This document shows positions 1 to 5,400 of a stretch of DNA of 6,093 bases, piece after piece. Location: positions 1 to 6,093 of the forward strand of contig PIVQ01000461.1 of NCBI GenBank assembly GCA_003354055.1, given 5' to 3'. Origin of the DNA: Desulfobacteraceae bacterium (GTDB lineage: Bacteria; Desulfobacterota; Desulfobacteria; Desulfobacterales; Desulfobacteraceae). Under the pieces are notes generated by a model. The model had not been told where the DNA came from. It saw nothing but the letters and a program-made list of their open reading frames with translations, and ran no database searches. Made by a program: the position numbers and the translations under genes. Each line of letters opens with the position of its first letter. Position 1 is the stretch's first letter.

Positions 1-114
1 TTGTGATAACACTATGCCCTTCGCCTCCATCTGGCTGGGCTTGGGACTTGCCTTGACTTCCATATACGGAAATCATAGGCTCACCCTTAAGAACGTGTGC
101 CGTACCCGGCACAC
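1..114. other. Unassigned left flank, possibly the end of a mobile element
   Basis: No frame here gives a convincing protein on either strand. The flank ends at the point where the XRE regulator remnant to its right loses its N-terminal half, so this DNA is probably foreign to that gene. Read on the minus strand from position 114, it starts GTGTG, which matches the GUGYG 5' consensus of group II introns, and a minus-strand frame starting MEVKASPKPS runs off the left edge. An intron or IS end is therefore possible. Only about 114 bases are visible and no catalytic RNA domain or transposase motif is present, so the identity stays open. Confidence 0.3.
95..114. repeat. Perfect 8-bp hairpin at the break in the XRE gene
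   Basis: The arms GTGTGCCG (95-102) and CGGCACAC (107-114) are exact reverse complements around a TACC loop. No T-run follows on either strand, so a simple intrinsic terminator is unlikely. Its right arm ends one base before the codons that first match an XRE protein (NKYESG). It may be the terminal structure of an inserted element or a preferred insertion target. Confidence 0.6.
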
Positions 115-368
115 AACAAATACGAGTCCGGCAGGCATACGCCGCCTATCGAAAAACTCATACAACTATCCAATATTTTTGATACAACCCTGGATTATCT
201 TGTAAAAGGCAGGCAGATACAACAGAACTGCACAACAGCAAATTCATCAAACGGTTCAGGGAGATCGAACATTTTGATGTTGAAGAACAGGATACCGTTC
301 TTAAAATATTGGATGCCATGATCATGAAGAATAAAATGACAGACGTCATGTCAATGGATACAAATTAA
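115..368 (+). pseudogene. XRE-family regulator remnant, 5'-truncated and frameshifted
   Basis: The frame from 115 reads NKYESGRHTPPIEKLIQLSN then IFDTTLDYLVKG. This is the usual second half of an XRE/Cro-CI helix-turn-helix domain: the end of the recognition helix, a Pro-containing turn, and the 'FDTTLDYLVKG' closing segment. Helices 1-3 and the start codon are missing; the same frame meets a TAA at 88-90. After about position 210 the homologous reading moves to another frame, which reads ELHNSKFIKRFREIEHFDVEEQDTVLKILDA and ends in TAA at 366-368. That helical tail is typical of XRE regulators of this type. A single missing base near 205-215 would explain the shift. The gene lies 19 bp before the antitoxin on the same strand and may once have been transcribed with it. 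It should now be non-functional. Confidence 0.75.
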
Positions 369-374
369 TTTTTA

Positions 375-379
375 AAGGA
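375..379 (+). promoter_or_regulatory. Shine-Dalgarno site of the antitoxin gene
   Basis: AAGGA lies 8 bases before the ATG at 388, a normal spacing, and supports that start. No clear -35/-10 pair was found between the XRE remnant and this site, so the module's promoter probably lies within or before the remnant. Confidence 0.6.
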
Positions 380-387
380 TAAAGACC

Positions 388-573
388 ATGCAGACCGAAG
401 GGATAAAACAAGAAGCCTATAAAATCCTGAACCAGCTTCCGGACCAAGCCACCTGGGACGACCTGATGCAACAGATATACGTCCGCCAGGCCATTGAGGC
501 AGGGATAAAGGACAGTGATGCAGGCCGCACTGTGGATGTCAAAGACGTTAGGAAAAAATTCGGGCTAAAATGA
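388..573 (+). CDS. Type II toxin-antitoxin antitoxin, paired with RelE/ParE-like toxin
   Basis: This gene encodes a 61-residue antitoxin-like protein. It contains the pattern LPDQATWDDLMQQIYVRQAIEAG (residues about 17-39), then a DSDAGRTVDVKDVRKKFGL end. I recognise this pattern from short antitoxins encoded directly before RelE/ParE-family toxins. Such proteins bind and neutralise the toxin and often repress their own operon. No separate DNA-binding domain is obvious. The start is ATG with a good upstream AAGGA. The stop TGA overlaps the toxin's ATG (ATGA), so translation of the two is probably coupled. Length and composition look normal, so the antitoxin seems intact even though its partner appears shortened. 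Confidence 0.82.
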   Translation: MQTEGIKQEAYKILNQLPDQATWDDLMQQIYVRQAIEAGIKDSDAGRTVDVKDVRKKFGLK

Positions 574-791
574 GAGTTCACTGGACCGAGAACGCCATTG
601 ACCATCTTACCTGCCGGACAGAGCAGATTGCAGAGCATGGATACTCCGGCAGAAAAGTGCCGGAGTATGATGCCCAGGATATCCGGGAGGTGATCGAAAG
701 ACCCTATCGGATTATCTACCGGATAAAGCCGGATCAGATTGATGTTATTGCTGTCATCCACGGGGCTCGGCTGATGCCGGATGAGTTTTAA
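570..791 (+). CDS. RelE/ParE-family toxin, probably internally deleted
   Basis: The 73-residue product begins MRVHWTENAIDHLT and continues with RTEQIAEHGYSGRKVPEY, DIREVIERPYRIIYRI and DQIDVIAVIHGAR. These are the strand and C-terminal motifs of the RelE/ParE toxin fold (mRNA interferase or gyrase-poison type). Family members are usually about 90-100 residues and have a helical hairpin of the type 'IYDYIA..SP..A..FVDRL' between the N-terminal 'AxxHL' and the 'RxxxLA..P.SGR.VPE' stretch. That piece, about 20-27 residues, is absent here after residue 13-15, and the frame is kept. The toxin may therefore be inactive or altered while the antitoxin is retained. The start ATG overlaps the antitoxin stop. 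The gene converges with the minus-strand HEIGHH gene 11 bp downstream, with no obvious terminator hairpin between them. Confidence 0.8.
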   Translation: MRVHWTENAIDHLTCRTEQIAEHGYSGRKVPEYDAQDIREVIERPYRIIYRIKPDQIDVIAVIHGARLMPDEF

Positions 792-802
792 AACCCTACT
801 TC

Positions 803-1375
803 TTATGGGAAGGCAATCTCTTTTTTATTATAAGACAAATATGCCACCAACTCTTTCTGAGCATCTATAATAAGCCGTCTTTCCTTTCTATTAAAAATAA
901 AGATATTCCTGCTGGCCCATTTGTACGATGATAAAATTTTAGATGCCCTTGATTTCAAATACAGACCATATCCAGCCTTTGAATATTGTTTTGCAAATTT
1001 TTCATATTTCGTTTTTTTTACACCATGTCTTTTATTAAAATGCACATGATGACCTATTTCATGAAATATAATTTCAGAAAGTAGCAAACTTCCAATTTCA
1101 AAATTGATATCAAACGCATACTTGGGGATTGATACGTCTAAAATATTATTCAAAAAGAGTTCAATATGATTTTTATTAAATTTTCTATCTTGAAAATAAA
1201 AAGCTTGAAGCTTGTCATATTGTTTTTTGTAATTTTGAGGAATCTCATTTTGAATTACTATTTTCTCCAATCCAGTAAGATCACCAGCGGGTACTATGGA
1301 AATTATGCTATTGATAAATTTCTTAAAAGGGAACTTGATAGTAACTGTCTTATCTATTTCCACAAGAATTGCCAT
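803..1375 (-). CDS. Putative zinc metallopeptidase (HEIGHH motif), candidate Rhs cargo
   Basis: The 190-residue protein carries HEIGHH at residues 105-110, a zinc-metallopeptidase HExxH motif, preceded by the hydrophobic LLLSEIIF run expected of the active-site helix. The N-terminal part (PAGDLTGLEKIVI, residues 29-41) resembles the opening of small 'minigluzincin-like' putative peptidases. A third zinc ligand is not certain; Glu175 in DAQKELVAYL is one candidate. No signal peptide or membrane helix is seen. The start is ATG with GAGGTG on the minus strand (1385-1390) 9 bases upstream. The gene begins 20 bp after the orphan Rhs tip stops, the place where an immunity gene usually lies. The gene is strikingly AT-rich and Lys/Ile/Asn-rich compared with the Rhs repeat region, which suggests separate acquisition. 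It could be a toxin, an immunity-like protein or unrelated cargo; its activity is inferred from one motif. Confidence 0.7.
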   Translation of the reverse strand: MAILVEIDKTVTIKFPFKKFINSIISIVPAGDLTGLEKIVIQNEIPQNYKKQYDKLQAFYFQDRKFNKNHIELFLNNILDVSIPKYAFDINFEIGSLLLSEIIFHEIGHHVHFNKRHGVKKTKYEKFAKQYSKAGYGLYLKSRASKILSSYKWASRNIFIFNRKERRLIIDAQKELVAYLSYNKKEIAFP

Positions 1376-1384
1376 ATATAATTA

Positions 1385-1390
1385 CACCTC
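1385..1390 (-). promoter_or_regulatory. Shine-Dalgarno site of the HEIGHH gene
   Basis: GAGGTG on the minus strand, 9 bases before the ATG at 1375. It lies between the tip stop codon (1396-1398) and this start. The gene can therefore be translated by itself even if the tip before it is not. Confidence 0.55.
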
Positions 1391-1395
1391 AAAAC

Positions 1396-1914
1396 TTATG
1401 CCTCGAGCGGAGGACATATTCTATTTTTGTTGAATATCTCAGGGCTTGGATATAAGTCCGGATTTATCATAAGAACAGGCGCCCCAACAGAACCACTCTC
1501 AAGGAATTTTAAAATAAGACGAATCCCATTAAAGATATTTACAGCACCTTTAGTATCTTTTGATAACTTTTCAGACATTGGAAGCTTCTTACCAGGCAAA
1601 TTATTAATTCCATTAGGGTTAAAATTTTCTGGCGTAATCTTAGGCGGCAGTTCACTTGGAACAGATCTTATATTCGGCTGCGTTACCTTTGGTGTTTTAT
1701 TGGTGGGATTAAATTTTTGATTTGGGTATAAACTGTTTGGATCCAACCCTTCTGGATCAATATAATTAACCGGATTATTCAAAGAATAAACAAAAAGATT
1801 TATCCCACCAGCAAGCCCAATAGGATCAGGTGTCAGGTATCGACCGGTCTCAGGATCGTAATATCGGTGGTAGTTGTAATGCAATCCAGTCTCCCCATCA
1901 AAATACTGGCCCGG
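1396..1914 (-). pseudogene. Orphan Rhs tip: partial core plus distinct C-terminal extension
   Basis: The frame starts abruptly in the Rhs core at PGQYFDGETGLHYNYHRYY and continues through DPETGRYLTPDPIGLAGG to VNYIDPEGL. It then adds 115 residues unlike the C-terminus of the large Rhs gene. The frame is open back to a TGA at 1954-1956, but between there and the core no ATG or GTG occurs. A TTG at 1882-1884 is the only plausible start, and it lies inside the core. A purine-rich run on the minus strand (about 1930-1942) looks like a ribosome site but has no normal start after it. The extension has a Pro/Asn-rich stretch (PNSLYPNQKFNPTNKTPK), a short hydrophobic part (IFNGIRLILKF) and ends RICPPLEA; I recognise no toxin domain. 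It is best read as a silent donor cassette that could replace the main Rhs C-terminus by recombination, as known for other Rhs loci. Confidence 0.75.
1751..1914 (-). repeat. Duplicated Rhs core 3' segment, copy 2 (orphan tip)
   Basis: This segment aligns without gaps to 2871-3034, an offset of exactly 1120 bp. I counted about 31 mismatches in 164 positions by hand, or roughly 81 % identity. The last 29 bases (1886-1914) are identical to 3006-3034. Similarity stops sharply beyond 1914, and fades near the DPxGL codons at the other end. This conserved block is the natural crossover region for exchanging Rhs C-termini. Confidence 0.85.
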
Positions 1915-2054
1915 AAGTATTGCGATGCACCTCCCCCTCCTAGGGTGCTGTTTTCAAATTTCAAAGACCGAAAGGTTGTAGTGATAGAATCAAGGTGAGG
2001 CGTGCTTCCACAATCACAGCATTAATTACAAGCCCAGATATACCCGAGTCTTGA
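1915..2054. other. Spacer between candidate immunity gene and orphan tip
   Basis: The stretch lies between the stop of the zinc-ribbon membrane protein and the start of core homology in the orphan tip. No frame resembles a known protein and no terminator with a T-run was found. On the minus strand it holds a G-rich purine run (about 1930-1942). It may be a recombination scar from the event that placed the tip here. Confidence 0.4.
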
Positions 2055-2462
2055 TCACTGATCATGATGGCCCGGTACATCATCAGTATGATTTCGTAGG
2101 TTTTTCCTCTTTTGCTTTTTTTCACTCCTTTGATATTTTTTTTTGATATTCCAAACCAAGTAGGCAGGGTGTCCCAAAAGAACAAAAAATGATAGAAAGA
2201 TAATTATAAAAAAAATAATCACGATTTCTACAACCGGGGGGAATATTAAATAATTTGAAAGAAGCTTAAAAAACCCACCAAGGATGGCAAGAAAAACCAT
2301 TGTAAGAATAGCAAGCAGTAGAATTCCCAATTGATCAATATGCCCATCTAATCTATATAATTCGCCACACTTTTTACATTCAATTTTATAGCCCTTTAAC
2401 CTAAATAGAAGCAAATCAAGAAACCTGAATTTATGATTACAATCTGGACAATTTAATCGCAC
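2055..2462 (-). CDS. Zinc-ribbon membrane protein, candidate immunity protein for the Rhs C-terminus
   Basis: The 135-residue protein opens with a four-cysteine zinc ribbon, CPDC (C5, C8) and CKKC (C29, C32). Two strongly hydrophobic segments follow at about residues 45-68 and 76-97, then a Lys/Arg-rich tail (KKKYQRSEKKQKRK), which predicts an inner-membrane protein with cytosolic ends. The start is GTG at 2460-2462; the ribbon begins at residue 5 and no ATG lies nearby. An AGGAGG ribosome site just upstream sits inside the last codons of the Rhs gene, and the two genes overlap by 10 bp, so translation is probably coupled. Position straight after a variable Rhs C-terminus is where immunity genes lie, and membrane immunity proteins often accompany pore-forming toxins; both are inferences. 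The gene is AT-rich compared with the Rhs repeats. I do not recognise a named family. Confidence 0.7.
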   Translation of the reverse strand: MRLNCPDCNHKFRFLDLLLFRLKGYKIECKKCGELYRLDGHIDQLGILLLAILTMVFLAILGGFFKLLSNYLIFPPVVEIVIIFFIIIFLSFFVLLGHPAYLVWNIKKKYQRSEKKQKRKNLRNHTDDVPGHHDQ

Positions 2463-5400
2463 GGGGCCTCCTCATCTTTTCCAAATACATCTTTTCCAAA
2501 TACATCTTCTCCAAATAACCAGGTCCATCCAGCTCCCCATCCAACCCCAAAATCAATTCCAGGCAGTAGATCCAAGGTAATAGAAAAATTTTTCCATTTA
2601 TCTTTTGGGATGGCAATTTCGGCCCCCCAAATATATGCTGCACGGATTCTATACGAATCCGCGCCCAAATCGCTAATTTTGTTTGCGAAAGGAGCTATTA
2701 CAGGACCTGTGCCAAGATCTGCTGAAACTTGAAGGCCCATACTTCCAGATACATCAAGAGCCAATGCAACATCTTCGAATAAACCCTCAAATAAAACCGA
2801 AGCAGATCCATCCACCACACCGATGATTCCACCAGAAACATCCCCCATCCACCCCCAAACCATTAATCCCATAGGATCAAAGTTATTAATCGGATCATTC
2901 AGAGAGTAAACAAAAGGATTTATCCCACCTTTAAGCCCGATCGGGTCAGGAGTAAGGTATCTACCCGTCTCAGGATCATAGTACCGATGCCAATTATAAT
3001 GCAGCCCAGTCTCCCCATCAAAATACTGGCCCGGGAACCTAAACTGATTCTGTGCATCACCGACATTGTCACTTGCCTGTCCAAAGGGCAGATAAGCCCC
3101 GTCCCAAACCACCTGTCCGTCATCATCGATAACCTTCAACGGTGTACCTAAATGATCATTGATATAGAACATCGTTCCGGGCTGGGTAGAGCCATTATCT
3201 TCATAACCTGCCAAAGAGCCAATGGATGCCAGGAGTATCTGCTGCTCTTCCTTCTTTGGCATCTCACCATCATACCTGGCATAATGGGGGTTGGCAGTCA
3301 AGTTTAATGCAAGGGTATCAAGGTTTAAGTCTACGGGTACATTCTGGGCAACAATCAGATCTACTGAATCTGACCAATACTGACTGCCGCCGTGGTCAAC
3401 TCTGAACTTATAGGTGTTTACCGGTAAAATAAAGCCGGAAGAGCCTGTGCTGTCTGTGCTTGTGGATTGGCCCAGGTATGAGCCTGATTCTGAGAACAGG
3501 TAGACTCTGGCCCCGGTGACCGGGGTGTCGGATTGAGTGACGTTGATCAGGGCGTTGCCGTGATCAACTGTGATAGTTTGATCTGCCTGTACAGTTTCTT
3601 CTGACCAGTACTGGCTACCAAGGTAATCAGCCCGGACTTTGTAGGCTTTTTCAGGCAAAGAATAAATAGCCTGCCCATTGGCATCGGTTGTGGCATTGAT
3701 GCCCTGGTAGCTTCCTGATGCGGTGAACAGGTATGTTTTGGAAGCCTGGATGGAAAAGGATTCCTGGTATTGTCCCTGAACTGTGACGGTTACATCCTGG
3801 TGGGGTATGCTCAAGATTTGGGAGGTGATTTCAGGAACGGACAAGACTTCTGACCAGAACTGGTAGCCAAGGTAATCGGCCCTAAACTTGTACTCTCCTT
3901 CGGGCAGATCGAATGAGACCTGGCCGGTGCCGGAAGAGGTCTGGTTCAGGCCGAGGTAAGACCCGGATGAAGAAAAGGCATAGACCTTGATGTCGTTTAA
4001 AGGACTGCCCGGAGCCTTTTCCAGGGTCAGGGTGAGGCTGCCGCCGCCAGGGTTGATTTCTATGGAGTTCTCCTGGTTGGGCAGTACTGAGCCTTCGGCC
4101 CAGTATTGGGAGCCAAGATAGTCTGCCCTGAACTTCCAGGTGCCCTGAGGAAGGTCAAATTCTGTTACTCCTTCCGCATTGGTTATGCTGTTCTGTCCCA
4201 TATAGGTGTTGGTATCGTTGAACACGTATACTTTTACGCCGAACAGGGGGGTGCTTTCATCCCCGACTCTTACAAGGGCATTGCCCTGGGGGATTTCAAT
4301 GGATTGGTTGGTGGTTGTGAACACCTCAGACCAGTACTGGCCTCCCATGTAGTCGGCCCGAAGTTTATAGGGGTGTTCCGGCAGGTTAAAGGCGACCTGA
4401 CCGCTGGCGTCTGTTACGGCGTTTTGCCCCATGTAGGTGCCGGATTCCGTGAACAGGTATACCTTTGTTCCAGCCAGGGGAGAGGTTTCGCCTGCATTGG
4501 CTGTGCTAACCGTTGCTGTGATTTGATTGTGGGGGATCACAAGATTAACGGCGGTGTCATCCGGGATGGTAAAAGTTTCGGTCCAGAACTGGTAGCCGAA
4601 ATAGTCAAGGCGGATCTTGTAGGTGCCGTTGCCCAGGGTGAAGGCGGCCCGGCCGGATGCATCTGTCAGGGTGTTTTGGCTGAGATAGCTGCCTGCTTCG
4701 TTGAACAGATAGGCTTTTATGCCTTCAAGTACGGTCTGGTCGTCCTTTTTGGCGGTGAGGGTAACAGTGCCGCCGCCTGTGGAGATGTCGGCCAGGGTGG
4801 TTTCATTGGCTGTGACGGTTAACGCCTCACTCCAGTACTGGTTGTCGAGCCAGTCCGCTCTGAAGGTGTAGGTGCCCTTAGGCAGTGTAAAGGAGACCTG
4901 ACCCTGGTCGTTGGTAAAGCTGTTAAACCCCAGATATTGGCCCTGGTCCGAGAAGACGTAGGTTTTCACATCGGACAGGGGCTGGCCTGCGTTTGTCAGG
5001 TTCAGGGTGATGGTGCCATGTGGAATGGTGATGGCGGGGTCGGTCCAGGTAAAGGGTTCGGACCAGTAGTGGGTTGAAAGATAATCTCCCCGGAGTTTAT
5101 AAGATTTTTCAGGCAGGATATAAACGTTCCTGCCTGCGCTGTCCGTGGTTTTGGTTATGCCCAGATAGGTGCCGGATTCCGTGAACAGGTAGGTCTTGAT
5201 ACCTGTTACAGGATCTGAGGCTGTACCTGATGTTTTCAGGGCGGACAGGGTGAGTTCCCTGTGGGGGATGGTCAAAATGGCGCTACGGCTGGCGGGCAGG
5301 CTAAAGGTCTGGGACCAGAACTGGTAGCCCAAATAGTCACAGCGAACCTTGTAGGTACCTGCGGGCAGGTCGAACAGGGCCTGGCCCTGGCTGTCCGTGG

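Noticed and set aside
14..205. Plus-strand 63-codon frame at the left edge
   Set aside because: It overlaps the XRE remnant in another frame, crosses the hairpin junction between two unrelated DNA pieces, and has no ribosome site.
417..761. Minus-strand frame of 114 codons across the toxin-antitoxin genes
   Set aside because: It lies opposite two well-supported overlapping genes and its sequence has no protein-like pattern.
2052..2064. Palindrome TGATCA-C-TGATCA at the stop codon of the membrane-protein gene
   Set aside because: It is short and made of two self-complementary hexamers, with no T-run for a terminator and no second copy elsewhere in the window to suggest an operator or recombination site.
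1961..2185. Minus-strand 74-codon frame overlapping the end of the membrane-protein gene
   Set aside because: Its first half is the membrane-protein gene read in another frame, and the rest matches nothing known to me. It might be a fragment, but nothing supports expression.
2720..2770. DVSGSMG in the Rhs C-terminus (residues 1099-1105), identical to a von Willebrand A metal-site motif
   Set aside because: A VWA domain needs about 170-200 residues with further conserved Thr and Asp loops. Only about 95 residues follow, they lack those loops, and the flanking sequence looks like beta strands. Probably coincidence.
4106..4822. Long plus-strand open frame (238 codons) opposite the repeat array
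   Set aside because: It mirrors the minus-strand repeats, has no matching ribosome site or recognisable domains, and its Cys/Gly/Val-rich composition is what the reverse complement of the repeat codons gives.
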